Source: Actinomycetota bacterium
Lineage (GTDB): Bacteria > Actinomycetota > Acidimicrobiia > Acidimicrobiales > AC-14
DNA length: 64,000 nt
Assembly (NCBI GenBank): GCA_005888325.1
Contig: VAWU01000027.1
Coordinates: 18,566 to 82,565, forward strand
Reading direction: 5' to 3'
A program made the position numbers and the translations under genes. Within the stretch, counting starts at the first letter, position 1. Every line of letters starts with the position of its first letter. The notes under the pieces are model-generated. The model saw only the letters and a list, made by a program, of their open reading frames with translations, was not told the origin of the DNA and searched no databases. Below are positions 16,288 to 25,772 of this stretch, piece by piece.

Positions 16288-17313
16288 ATGCCAACCCCGC
16301 CCCTGGGCGTGACGTTCGCCTCCGTGCAGGCACTCGGGCCCGCGACCGCGCTCGAGGTCGCCAGGCGGGCGGAGGCCATGGGCTACGGCTCCTTCTGGAC
16401 GGCCGAGGTGACCGGGCCTGAGGCCTTTGCGACCCTCGGCGCGGTGTCCGCCGCCGCCCCCGGGCTCGACGTGGGCACGGGGGTGCTCGCCCTCCAGCTC
16501 CGCACCCCGCCCCTGCTCGCGATGGCGGGCGCCACCCTCCAGGCGCTGGCGCCCGACCGCCAGGTGCTCCTCGGCATCGGGATCTCGTCACCCGTCGTGG
16601 CCGCGCGCTGGCACAGCGCGGGCTACGGGGCGCGGCCGCTGGCCCAGGTGCGCGAGTTCGTCACGGTGCTGCGAGCGTGCCTGTCGGGCGAGAAGGTCGA
16701 CTTCACCGGCGACTTCTACCAGGTGCAGGGCTTCCGTCTGGGCGTGCGTCTCGGCGAGCGCCGTCCGGCCGTGGTCATCGGCGCGCTCAACGAGGGAATG
16801 CTGCGCCTGGCGGGCGAGATCGCCGACGGCGTGCTGCTGAACTACCTGCCGGCATCACACGTGCCCTGGTCGGTGGAGCAGGTGCGAAAGGGCGGCGACG
16901 CGCGCATCTACTCCTATGTCCATGTAGGTGTCTGCGAGCGCGCCGATGGCGTCGATGCCGCTCGCCGCGACCTGTTCGGGTATGCGGTGGTCGACGCCTA
17001 TGCCCGGAACTTCGGGCGGGCCGGCTACGGGGACGCGGTCGCCGAAGTCCGCAGGCGTCACGCCGCAGGCGACCGGGCGGGTGCGCTCGCCGCGGTCTCC
17101 GACGAGATGATCGACGGCATCGACGTGATGGGCGAGGCCGGCCACGTCCACGACACGGTGCGCGCCTACGCGGACAACGGGGTCGACGTGCCGATCGTGT
17201 TCCCCCTGCCGTGGGGACCCGACCGGATGGCGGTCATCGACGCCACCCTCCGCGCCGCGGCCGGGAGCCACGACGAGAAATCGACGTCCACCGGGGGAGG
17301 GCGGTGCGAATGA
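16288..17313 (+). CDS. LLM class flavin-dependent (F420-type) oxidoreductase
   Basis: 341 residues of the luciferase-like monooxygenase TIM-barrel superfamily. The N-terminal GVTFASVQALGP, the GYGSFWTAEV strand, VLLGIGISSPVVAARW and the GDFYQVQGFRLG segment are typical of actinobacterial F420-dependent members. Substrate unknown. It overlaps the sigma-factor gene by four bases (ATGA), so this enzyme is co-transcribed with an ECF sigma/anti-sigma pair. Confidence 0.88.
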   Translation: MPTPPLGVTFASVQALGPATALEVARRAEAMGYGSFWTAEVTGPEAFATLGAVSAAAPGLDVGTGVLALQLRTPPLLAMAGATLQALAPDRQVLLGIGISSPVVAARWHSAGYGARPLAQVREFVTVLRACLSGEKVDFTGDFYQVQGFRLGVRLGERRPAVVIGALNEGMLRLAGEIADGVLLNYLPASHVPWSVEQVRKGGDARIYSYVHVGVCERADGVDAARRDLFGYAVVDAYARNFGRAGYGDAVAEVRRRHAAGDRAGALAAVSDEMIDGIDVMGEAGHVHDTVRAYADNGVDVPIVFPLPWGPDRMAVIDATLRAAAGSHDEKSTSTGGGRCE

Positions 17314-17897
17314 GCAACGTGGCCCGGCCCGCGGAGAGCAGCCGATCATGGGAGATCGACCTTCGCGCCCGTCTGATCGCGGGCGACGACACGGGTCTGA
17401 GCGAGCTCTACGACCAGTACGCATCGTTCGTCTACGGCCTCGCCCGCCGGGTGGCGGGCAGCGAGACCGCGGCCGAGGACGTGACCCAGGACGTGTTCGT
17501 GAGCGTCTGGGAGCGTCCCGAGGCCTTCGACCCCGAGCGCGGCTCGATGCGGTCGTTCATCGGCACGCTCGCCCATCGGCGGGCGGTCGACTGGGTGCGC
17601 CGGGAGGAGTCGCGCCGCCGGCGGGCGGAGGCCGCAGGCCGGGAGCCGGGCCTGCCGCCCGACGTCGAGGAGGCTGCGACCGCGTTGATCATGGCCGAGC
17701 GGGTCCGGGTCGCGGTCGACTCGCTGCCCGACGACCAGCGGGTAGCCGTGCAGCTCGCCTACTTCGGGGGGCGCACGTACCGGCAGGTGGCGGACGACCT
17801 CGGCCTGGCGGAGGGCACGGCGAAGGCGCGCTTGCGGGTGGGGCTGCGCCGGCTGGCTCGCGAGCTCGAACACGAAGGGATCCGGGAATGGGCATGA
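17310..17897 (+). CDS. ECF-family RNA polymerase sigma factor
   Basis: 195 residues with sigma-70 region 2 (ELYDQYASFVYGLARRVAG, EDVTQDVFVSVWERP) and region 4 (LPDDQRVAVQLAYFGGRTYR, VADDLGLAEGTAKARLR helix-turn-helix). The ATG overlaps the LLM stop (ATGA), and its own stop overlaps the start of the next gene, an anti-sigma fusion. This sets up a sigma/anti-sigma pair, presumably controlling an envelope or thiol stress regulon. Confidence 0.93.
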   Translation: MSNVARPAESSRSWEIDLRARLIAGDDTGLSELYDQYASFVYGLARRVAGSETAAEDVTQDVFVSVWERPEAFDPERGSMRSFIGTLAHRRAVDWVRREESRRRRAEAAGREPGLPPDVEEAATALIMAERVRVAVDSLPDDQRVAVQLAYFGGRTYRQVADDLGLAEGTAKARLRVGLRRLARELEHEGIREWA

Positions 17898-18898
17898 CCC
17901 TCGAGCACGACGAGGTCAGCCAGCTCCTCGGCGCGTACGCCCTCGACTCCTGCACGTCGAGCGAGGCGGCCGCCATCGAGGACCACGGGAAGACCTGCCC
18001 GGCGTGTGCCGCTGAGATCTCCCGTCTCCGGGACGCGGCCGGGTGGTTGGCCGTGGCGACGGGACGCGAGCCACCCGCGCCGCTCCGCACCCGCGTACTC
18101 GACGCGGCGCGGGCGCGCCGCGCGCCGAGCGCGGTGAGCGTCGTCACCTATGAGACCCAGCTCGCTCGCATGACCGAGCTGTTGGAGGCGCTCGACGACG
18201 ATGGCTGGCACGCGCCGACGGCCGACGGCCGCACTGCGCACGATCTCGTGGTCCATCTGGCCGCCATCGAAAGCCTGCTCGCGGCGCGCCTCGGCCTCGA
18301 CGACGATCCCCTGGCCGGTGAGCCCGACCTCGACGCGCGAACCGCGGCCCTGCTCGAGCGGCACCGCGACGCCGGCCCGGCGCGCGCCCTCGCCGCGTGG
18401 CGGCACTACACCGACGCGGTGCGCCGGTACGCGCGCCTCGACCAGACCGACCTGCATCGGCGAGTCGAATGGGTGGGGGTGGCGATGCCCCTCGACCGGG
18501 TCCTGGTCAACCGGGCCTTCGAGACCTGGATCCACGCCGACGACATCCGTGGCGCCGTCCAGCTCGCCATGCGGCCCCCTCCGGCCGCGCAGATGGCGCT
18601 CGTGGCCGAGCTGGCCGTGCGCTCGCTCCCGGCCGCCGCCCGCGCCACAGGGGTCGACCTCGGATCGCGCACGGTGCGACTCGTGCTCACCGGCGACGGC
18701 GGTGGCGACTGGCTGCTGCGGGCCCGACCCGACGTGCCGGAGTCCTCGCCCGCGGTCGTGCTGACCGCCGACGTGCTCGACTTCTGCCTCCTCGCCGCCG
18801 GGCGTCTGGCGCCGACGCAGGTCGCGCACACCGTCGAAGGTGACGCCGACCTCGCCTCCGAGCTGCTCTTCGCCGCGCCCGCCTTCGCAGCCGCGTGA
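17888..18898 (+). CDS. Anti-sigma zinc-finger fused to mycothiol maleylpyruvate isomerase-like domain
   Basis: 336 residues. The N-terminal zinc-binding anti-sigma domain has HGKTCPAC (His33, Cys37, Cys40; HxxxCxxC). The rest, from about residue 90, matches the MDMPI N-terminal (DinB-like, HDLVVHLAAIESLL) domain and a C-terminal MDMPI/SCP-like part. The start ATG lies inside the sigma gene, whose stop is at 17895-17897. The fusion may link the sigma factor to mycothiol redox or a small-molecule ligand; that is inference. No transmembrane helix is obvious, so the anti-sigma acts in the cytosol. Confidence 0.85.
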   Translation: MGMTLEHDEVSQLLGAYALDSCTSSEAAAIEDHGKTCPACAAEISRLRDAAGWLAVATGREPPAPLRTRVLDAARARRAPSAVSVVTYETQLARMTELLEALDDDGWHAPTADGRTAHDLVVHLAAIESLLAARLGLDDDPLAGEPDLDARTAALLERHRDAGPARALAAWRHYTDAVRRYARLDQTDLHRRVEWVGVAMPLDRVLVNRAFETWIHADDIRGAVQLAMRPPPAAQMALVAELAVRSLPAAARATGVDLGSRTVRLVLTGDGGGDWLLRARPDVPESSPAVVLTADVLDFCLLAAGRLAPTQVAHTVEGDADLASELLFAAPAFAAA

Positions 18899-18913
18899 TC
18901 GCGGCCCGACCAC

Positions 18914-18919
18914 TACGGT
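18914..18919 (+). promoter_or_regulatory. -10 hexamer TACGGT of leaderless SDR gene
   Basis: Ends 6 bases before the ATG at 18926. Confidence 0.55.
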
Positions 18920-18925
18920 CGGCGC

Positions 18926-19732
18926 ATGGAGCTCAACGACAAGCTGGTCGTGGTCACCGGCGGAGCAAGCGGCATCGGACGCGCCCTGTGCAAGCGCTTC
19001 GCGCGTGAGGGTGCGCGGGGCGTCGTGGTGGCCGATCTCGACGGGGCGGGCGCGGCAACCGTGGCCGATGCGATCTCGGCCGGCGGCGGCACCGCGCTGG
19101 CCGTGTCCACCGATGTGGCCGTCGAAGCCGACGTGGTCGCCCTGGTCGACAAGGCGACCGACACCTTCGGGCCCATCGACCTGTTCTGCGCCAACGCGGG
19201 CATCGCCATCAGCGGCAGCGTCGACGCGCCGGACGAGGCGTGGCAGCGCATCTGGGAGATCAACGTCATGGCCCACGTCTACTCGGCCCGGGCGGTGCTT
19301 CCCGCCATGGTCGCGCGCGGCGAGGGCTACCTCCTCCACACCGCGTCGGCCGCGGGTCTGCTGACGAACCTCGGGGCCGCGCCGTACGCGGTCACGAAGC
19401 ACGGCGCGGTCGCCCTGGCCGAGTGGCTCGCGATCACCTACGGCGATGCAGGCATCAAGGTCTCGTGCCTGTGCCCGCAAGGCGTGCGCACCAACATGCT
19501 CCTCGGCGCGGGCCCCGAAGGCGACGCGTTGCTGGCGGCGACCGCCATCGAGCCCGAAGCTGTCGCCGACGCAGTGGTCGCCGGCCTGGCCGCGGAGCGC
19601 TTCCTCATCCTCCCGCACCCCGAGGTGGCCGAGTACCTGCGGCGCAAGGCCGGCGACTACGACCGCTGGCTGGCGGGCATGCGCCGGCTGCAGGCCTCCG
19701 TGCTGGGGCCGCCCCAGCCGCTCAGCCGGTGA
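18926..19732 (+). CDS. SDR family oxidoreductase
   Basis: 268 residues of the classical short-chain dehydrogenase/reductase type: TGGASGIG cofactor loop (11-18), NAGIAIS strand, and catalytic Tyr154 and Lys158 (YAVTK), with the upstream Ser in [12 protein letters not shown](P)H-dependent reduction or oxidation of an alcohol/ketone; substrate unknown. It ends just before the convergent M23 peptidase. Confidence 0.9.
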   Translation: MELNDKLVVVTGGASGIGRALCKRFAREGARGVVVADLDGAGAATVADAISAGGGTALAVSTDVAVEADVVALVDKATDTFGPIDLFCANAGIAISGSVDAPDEAWQRIWEINVMAHVYSARAVLPAMVARGEGYLLHTASAAGLLTNLGAAPYAVTKHGAVALAEWLAITYGDAGIKVSCLCPQGVRTNMLLGAGPEGDALLAATAIEPEAVADAVVAGLAAERFLILPHPEVAEYLRRKAGDYDRWLAGMRRLQASVLGPPQPLSR

Positions 19733-19740
19733 CGCTGAGG

Positions 19741-20322
19741 CTACGGCGGCGGCAGGTAGCGCTCGGGATCGACGGGCTGGTTGGCGATGCGCACCTCGAA
19801 GTGGAGGTGCGAGCCCGTGCACGAGCCGGTGCAGCCCATCGCCCCGACGACGTCGCCTGACGCGACCTGCCGACCGACTCCCACCGAGACGCGCGACAGG
19901 TGGGCGTAGAGCGTGGTCAGACCGTTCGGGTGGCCGATGACGACGAGCGTGCCGTACCCGCCGTAGCCACTGGGTGCCCGTCCCGCGACCAGCACGATGC
20001 CCGCGAACGCGGCGCGGATCGGGTCGCCGGTCTCGCCGTCGATGTCGATGCCGGTGTGGAGATGACCGGGCCGCCGCTCGTGGAACGGGCCGGTGACGGG
20101 CCCCACCGCCGGTCGGGTCGCCGCGGTCGCGGACACCACGTTGGACGCCGCCGCCGCCGCCCACGCCTGAGCCGTCGGTGGCGCGGGCCGGGCGGACCGT
20201 GGCAGGAAGCTGAACACACTCGCCAACCCCCGGGGCGGGCGCTCGACGACCCCGCCCGGTGCGGTGGCGGGCAGGAGCAGGGCGGACCGGAGGGAGAGGA
20301 GGCCGGCCAGCGAGAGGAACAC
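19741..20322 (-). CDS. M23 family metallopeptidase
   Basis: About 193 residues. The M23/LytM core has zinc ligands in HTGIDI and HLHFEVR, and the GDVVGAMGCTGSCTGSH segment is typical. Such enzymes cleave peptidoglycan cross-links or act as amidase activators; this one is secreted. The first canonical codon (GTG 20322) begins at a hydrophobic signal-like stretch (FLSLAGLLSLRSALLLP) without a positive n-region. An open in-frame extension upstream supplies an arginine-rich n-region but contains no ATG, GTG or TTG, so the true start is unclear. Confidence 0.85.
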   Translation of the reverse strand: MFLSLAGLLSLRSALLLPATAPGGVVERPPRGLASVFSFLPRSARPAPPTAQAWAAAAASNVVSATAATRPAVGPVTGPFHERRPGHLHTGIDIDGETGDPIRAAFAGIVLVAGRAPSGYGGYGTLVVIGHPNGLTTLYAHLSRVSVGVGRQVASGDVVGAMGCTGSCTGSHLHFEVRIANQPVDPERYLPPP

Positions 20323-20465
20323 GACGGCGGCGGGGAAGCCGCGCCCCGGAGGGCGTGCCCGAACGATGTGAACTCGGTCACGCTACCCGCCAAATCTCAC
20401 GGAGCGCAAGCCGACGACAACGCTGAGCGTTCGCCGGCCCCTCCCTCAGCGCCGACCCGGGTGCC

Positions 20466-21440
20466 TCACCCGTCGGCGCGGGGGCTGAGATCGCGCAGCG
20501 CCTGGCGGGCGTCCTCGGCCCGCCCGCTGAGCGGGAGGATGGCGAGGGCCGGGGTGGTCACGCCCCTCTCGACGTAGCGACCCACGTGGGCCCGGCACGC
20601 CGCCGGCGAGCCGTGCACGATCAGGTCGTCGACCACCTGGTCGGGGATCGACGCGACCGCCGCCTTGCGGTCGCCCGCCTTCCACTGGTCCCACATCGGC
20701 CGGAGGGCGTCGCCGCGCCCGAGCCACTCGTGAAAGGCGGCGTAGACGGGCACGTTCAGGTACGCCGCGATCGCGAAGCGGCCCATGGCCCGCACCGCGT
20801 CGGTGTCGTCGGACGGGCACACGAAGATCCGCGCCACGATCTCCTTCCCGGCTCCGACGTGGGGCGCCACCGTGCGCACGTCGTCGGCCGAGAGCCAGTT
20901 GATGATCGCGCCGTCGCCCTCGCGGCCGGCCAGTCGCAGCATCCCCGGCCGCAGGGCGGCGACGAGGATGGGCGGCACGGCGGCCGGGTCGAGCTTGCGG
21001 CCCAGCCGGAAGCCCTTCACCGTGAACGTGTCGTAGCGCGCGTCGACCTTCTCGCCCGTGAGCGCGGCGCGCAGGAAGCGCACCATGTCGCGCGTGCGCT
21101 TGTAGGGCTCGTCGAAGGGGATGCCGTTCCAGCGTTCGACGATGACGTCGGACGACGTGCCGATGCCGAAGGCGAACCGGCCCGGGGCCGCCTCGGCCAT
21201 GCTCGCCACGCTCATCGCCATGAGCCCGGGACCGCGGGTGAACGCGGGGACGATGGCGCATCCGAGGCGCAGTGAGGGTGTCCAGGCCGCGGCCAGCGCG
21301 AGCGGCGTGAACGCGTCCGTGCCTCCGGCCTCGCTCGACCAGAGATCGGTGTAGCCGAGGTCGGCCGCCTCCGCGTACCACTCCCGCTGCTCGGGGAGGG
21401 GGACGTGGTCGAACGGGATCGTGACGCCGTGACGACTCAA
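20466..21440 (-). CDS. LLM class F420-dependent oxidoreductase (TIGR03857-like)
   Basis: 324 residues of the luciferase-like superfamily. Landmarks are TIPFDHVPL, GYTDLWSSEAGGTDAF, FAFGIGTSSDVIVERWNG and FTVKGFRLGRKL. I place the start at the TTG (21440) that overlaps the stop of the upstream thioesterase (TTGA), because the product then begins MSRHGVTIPFD. Longer in-frame versions would overlap the thioesterase. Coupling suggests both genes act on related acyl substrates. Confidence 0.82.
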   Translation of the reverse strand: MSRHGVTIPFDHVPLPEQREWYAEAADLGYTDLWSSEAGGTDAFTPLALAAAWTPSLRLGCAIVPAFTRGPGLMAMSVASMAEAAPGRFAFGIGTSSDVIVERWNGIPFDEPYKRTRDMVRFLRAALTGEKVDARYDTFTVKGFRLGRKLDPAAVPPILVAALRPGMLRLAGREGDGAIINWLSADDVRTVAPHVGAGKEIVARIFVCPSDDTDAVRAMGRFAIAAYLNVPVYAAFHEWLGRGDALRPMWDQWKAGDRKAAVASIPDQVVDDLIVHGSPAACRAHVGRYVERGVTTPALAILPLSGRAEDARQALRDLSPRADG

Positions 21441-22240
21441 CTCGGGTGCTCCTTCCACCGCCGGACGATGGCGGACTGGCTGGCCGTGGCGAGGAGGCTG
21501 CCATCTTCGGCCCACATGTGCACCAGGCCGTGGCCGAAGCCGTGGGCTACGGCGTGGATCCGTACGTCGAGGAGCAGCCATTCCGTCGGGACGCGGCGCG
21601 CGACCCGGATGGTGTTGTCGAGGCTGTTGCCCCCCGCCCGCTCACCGAGCGCCTGGCTGATGCCGAACGGCACGAGGTCGCCGAGGACCGCGAGCGTGGT
21701 GATCGAATGGTCGAGACCCGGGATGCGGGCCCAGAGGGCGCTGCGGCCGTCGCCCGGTGCGCCCGGCAGCTCGTCGAGATCGCGCGCGTTCGCCCGTCGC
21801 ATCTCCAGCCGGTCGAACAACGTGCCCCGCTGCCGGTCGCGTGCGGTGCGCAACGGTGACACCTCGGGTGACGGCACCTCCGGGCGGACGGCCCACTGAC
21901 CCGCCATGGTGTCGGCGCGGGTGCCCAGCGCGGCGTTGACCGTGAAGATCTCGTCGTCGTCGACCCGCCCGACCGCGCGCGCCTGGCTCGTCTGACGGCC
22001 GGTCACCATCGCCACCACCTCGATCTCGACGACCGCCGGCGGCCGGGCGAACGACAGGTACTGCGCGGTGGCCCAGACGGTGGGACGGCCCGTGCTGCGC
22101 TCCATGGCTTCGACGGCCGCGGCCAGGCCGCAGCCGCCGAAGAGCGCGCCCATGCCGCTGAGCACGCCGAGGCTCACGGGAAGGCGCCAGCGGTTGGGAT
22201 CGTCGGTCGGCTCGAGCCCGAGGAACTCGAGGCCGTTCAC
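21437..22240 (-). CDS. Acyl-CoA thioesterase family protein (double hot-dog)
   Basis: 267 residues with two hot-dog-type halves. The first has LFGGCGLAAAVEAMERSTGRPTVWATAQYL and ARPPAVVEIEVV; the second has EWLLLDVRIHAVAHGFGHG and GSLLATASQSAIVR, as in TesB-like thioesterases. It is predicted to hydrolyse acyl-CoA. The GTG at 22240 is preferred over longer frames because the likely transcription start is only about 40 bases upstream, beyond a nine-codon leaderless ORF (22251-22280). Confidence 0.82.
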   Translation of the reverse strand: MNGLEFLGLEPTDDPNRWRLPVSLGVLSGMGALFGGCGLAAAVEAMERSTGRPTVWATAQYLSFARPPAVVEIEVVAMVTGRQTSQARAVGRVDDDEIFTVNAALGTRADTMAGQWAVRPEVPSPEVSPLRTARDRQRGTLFDRLEMRRANARDLDELPGAPGDGRSALWARIPGLDHSITTLAVLGDLVPFGISQALGERAGGNSLDNTIRVARRVPTEWLLLDVRIHAVAHGFGHGLVHMWAEDGSLLATASQSAIVRRWKEHPS

Positions 22241-22250
22241 ACCGGCCCGC

Positions 22251-22280
22251 TCATCGGTCGTCGCGTGCGGGCAGAGACAT
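22251..22280 (-). CDS. Nine-codon leaderless upstream ORF (candidate)
   Basis: MSLPARDDR-stop, beginning with an ATG exactly 6 bases after a TAGAGT hexamer (22292-22287). It ends 10 bases before the thioesterase GTG (22240). If translated it would sit in the 5' leader of the thioesterase transcript. Evidence is position only; there is no homology to support it. Confidence 0.35.
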   Translation of the reverse strand: MSLPARDDR

Positions 22281-22286
22281 CGGAGC

Positions 22287-22292
22287 ACTCTA
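22287..22292 (-). promoter_or_regulatory. -10 hexamer TAGAGT upstream of thioesterase
   Basis: Ends 6 bases before the ATG at 22280 of a small upstream ORF, matching the leaderless pattern of the region. Confidence 0.4.
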
Positions 22293-22318
22293 AGCGGCAC
22301 GCCCGAAACGAGGCGCAC

Positions 22319-22324
22319 TAGCTT
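22319..22324 (+). promoter_or_regulatory. -10 hexamer TAGCTT of leaderless amidase gene
   Basis: Ends 6 bases before the ATG at 22331. Confidence 0.55.
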
Positions 22325-22330
22325 GCCGCC

Positions 22331-23746
22331 ATGTCCGATCAACCCTGGCTCGGCGACGCCTGCTCGCTCGTCGACGCGTTCCGCGCCGGCGAGCTGTCCC
22401 CACTCGAGGCACTCGACGCGTCGCTCGGGGCCATCGAGCGCTCACAGCTCAACGCCTTCTGCCACGTCGACCCCGAGCGGTCGCGCGCGTGGGCGCAGGC
22501 CGCCGACGTCTCGCTTCCGTTCGGCGGCGTCGCCATCGGAGTCAAGGAGATCGACGGTGGCGTTGCGGGATGGCCCGACACGCACGCGTCGCTCGTGTTC
22601 AAGGACCAGCTGTCGACGCGCGACTCGACCCAGGTGAGCCGGCTCCTGGCCGCGGGTGCGGTCCCGGCCGGCCTCACCAACTCGAGCGAGTTCGGCGGCA
22701 TCAACTGCACGCACACGCGGCTGCACGGAACCACGCGCAACCCGTGGAACCCCGCCCGCACGCCCGGCGGCTCGACTGGTGGCGGCGCGTCGAGTGTCGC
22801 GGGCGGCCTCGTCACCTTGAGCACCGGAGGCGACGGTGGCGGCTCCATCCGCATCCCCGCGGGCCTCTGCGGGCTCCTCGGCCTGAAGCACACCTTCGGC
22901 CGCATCCCGCGCGGCCCGTTCACCGAGATCGGCGCGCTCACCGTCACGATCGGGTGCGTCAGCCGGTCGGTGCGGGACACCGCCCGCTGGCTCGACGTGT
23001 GCAACGGCCAGGACGCGCACGACCCCTTGAGCCTCCCGCGTGTCGACGGCTGGGAAGCGGGGCTCGGGACGCTCGACCTGAAGGGCCGACGCGTTGCCAT
23101 CGTCCCGACGCTGGGCGCCGCCATCCTCCACCCCGAGGTCGAGCGCACGGTGCGCGCCGCGTCCGAGGCGCTGGCCGCGGACGCCGGGCTGCGAGTCGTC
23201 GACGTCGACGTGCGCCTGCCCGAGCTCAGCTTCGAGTGGGCGCTCGCGGGCCTCGTCGGTCTGCGCCATCTGCTCGGCGACCTCTACCCGGCCTGCGAGG
23301 ACGACCTCACGCCCGAGATCCGGTTCGGCCTCAACGTCGCAACCACCGTGTTCAACCTCGAGGCGGCGGCGCGGGTGGAGGGCCAGCGGAAGCAGTTCAA
23401 CGAGACGATGGCCGCCATCTTCGAGCAGGTCGACTTCGTGATGGCCTCGACGAACCCCGACGTGGCCTTCGTGGCCGAGGGCCCCCTCCCCACCACCATC
23501 GGCGACGTCGATCTGGCGAGGGAGCACGGGCTCGAGCGCGCGCTGGGCAACCAGGGTGCGCTCACCATCCCCTCCAACATCCACGGCAACCCCGCGGTCT
23601 CCATCCCCGCAGGCACGTTCGACGGACTGCCGGTCGGGCTCCAGGTGCTCGGTCGGCACCACGAGGAGGCGCTCCTGCTCGACCTCGCGCTGATCGCCGA
23701 GCGCGAGCGGCCCTGGCCGTTGGTGGCTCCCGGCGCTCCCTGCTGA
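22331..23746 (+). CDS. Amidase (amidase signature family)
   Basis: 471 residues. The Ser-cisSer-Lys triad is visible: Lys72 (IGVKEID), cis-Ser148 (GGSTGGGASS) and Ser172 (GGDGGGSIR). These enzymes hydrolyse linear amides, often of fatty acids or aryl acids; the substrate here is open. It is divergent from the thioesterase and followed by the SOS-boxed small gene. Confidence 0.92.
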   Translation: MSDQPWLGDACSLVDAFRAGELSPLEALDASLGAIERSQLNAFCHVDPERSRAWAQAADVSLPFGGVAIGVKEIDGGVAGWPDTHASLVFKDQLSTRDSTQVSRLLAAGAVPAGLTNSSEFGGINCTHTRLHGTTRNPWNPARTPGGSTGGGASSVAGGLVTLSTGGDGGGSIRIPAGLCGLLGLKHTFGRIPRGPFTEIGALTVTIGCVSRSVRDTARWLDVCNGQDAHDPLSLPRVDGWEAGLGTLDLKGRRVAIVPTLGAAILHPEVERTVRAASEALAADAGLRVVDVDVRLPELSFEWALAGLVGLRHLLGDLYPACEDDLTPEIRFGLNVATTVFNLEAAARVEGQRKQFNETMAAIFEQVDFVMASTNPDVAFVAEGPLPTTIGDVDLAREHGLERALGNQGALTIPSNIHGNPAVSIPAGTFDGLPVGLQVLGRHHEEALLLDLALIAERERPWPLVAPGAPC

Positions 23747-23772
23747 ACGCAGGCGCGCTCCGCCTGGCCGGG

Positions 23773-23788
23773 TCGAACACCCGTTCGC
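23773..23788 (+). promoter_or_regulatory. SOS (LexA) box 3, upstream of small ORF
   Basis: TCGAACACCCGTTCGC fits the actinobacterial LexA consensus TCGAAC-N4-GTTCGA at 11 of 12 fixed positions. It ends 32 bases before the 48-residue gene and 20 bases before its weak -10 (CAGAAT). It lies 26 bases downstream of the amidase stop. Confidence 0.6.
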
Positions 23789-23808
23789 TCGTTGTCACAC
23801 CCTTCTGC

Positions 23809-23814
23809 CAGAAT
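23809..23814 (+). promoter_or_regulatory. Candidate -10 hexamer CAGAAT of small gene
   Basis: Ends 6 bases before the ATG at 23821. The first base is C where the other hexamers have T, so it is weaker than the rest. Confidence 0.3.
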
Positions 23815-23820
23815 GGGGCC

Positions 23821-25163
<1,343 letters not shown>

Positions 25164-25218
25164 GCGTTCCCCGAACGCGGCCCCCGCCGCCTCCGTGAGC
25201 CGACGAAAGGAGCAACCG

Positions 25219-25755
25219 ATGCCGCGCGCTTCGACACTGCCGCGCGCCTTCGCCGTCGGGATCGTCCTCGCCCTGTGCTCCACCGCGTGCGGCGGCGGTG
25301 GGGGCGCGTCGACGCCGGCGGCGCCCGGCACGGCCACCGTGGCACGCGTCGTCGACGGCGACACGATCCGGGTCCGCATCAAGGGCCGCGAAGAGCGGGT
25401 CCGGCTGGTGGGCATCGACACGCCCGAGTCGGTGAAGCCGGGCACACCGGTGCAGTGCTTCGCGCTCGCGGCGTCGGCGCGCACCAAGGCGCTGCTGCCG
25501 AAGGGCAGCGCGGTCCGGCTCGTCCGCGACGTCGAGGAGCGCGACCGCTACGGGCGCCTGCTCGCCTACGTGTACCGCGCCCGCGACGATCTCTTCGTCA
25601 ACCTCGCGCTCGTGCGCGAGGGCTACGCCGTGGTGCTCACGGTGCCGCCCAACGTCGCCCACACCGGCGAGTTCGTGGCCGCGGCGGGCGACGCGCGCGA
25701 GCACGGTCGCGGCCTCTGGAGCCGGTGCGAGGCGGGCGCGGTCCCCGATGGGTGA
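25219..25755 (+). CDS. Thermonuclease family (SNase) lipoprotein
   Basis: 178 residues. A lipoprotein-type signal ends at Cys24 (LALCSTAC); the Gly-rich linker is followed by an SNase domain. The conserved residues are in RVVDGDTIRVRI, VGIDTPES and the RDRYGRLLAYVY segment, matching staphylococcal nuclease Arg35/Asp40/Glu43/Arg87. Start ATG at 25219 has AAAGGAG upstream. It is probably extracellular, anchored to the membrane, and degrades nucleic acids at the surface. Confidence 0.85.
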   Translation: MPRASTLPRAFAVGIVLALCSTACGGGGGASTPAAPGTATVARVVDGDTIRVRIKGREERVRLVGIDTPESVKPGTPVQCFALAASARTKALLPKGSAVRLVRDVEERDRYGRLLAYVYRARDDLFVNLALVREGYAVVLTVPPNVAHTGEFVAAAGDAREHGRGLWSRCEAGAVPDG

Positions 25756-25759
25756 GAGG

Positions 25760-25765
25760 TACCGT
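25760..25765 (+). promoter_or_regulatory. -10 hexamer TACCGT of leaderless ChbG-like gene
   Basis: Ends 7 bases before the GTG at 25773, which itself is the fourth codon-frame candidate after the SNase stop. Confidence 0.5.
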
Positions 25766-25772
25766 CTTCACC

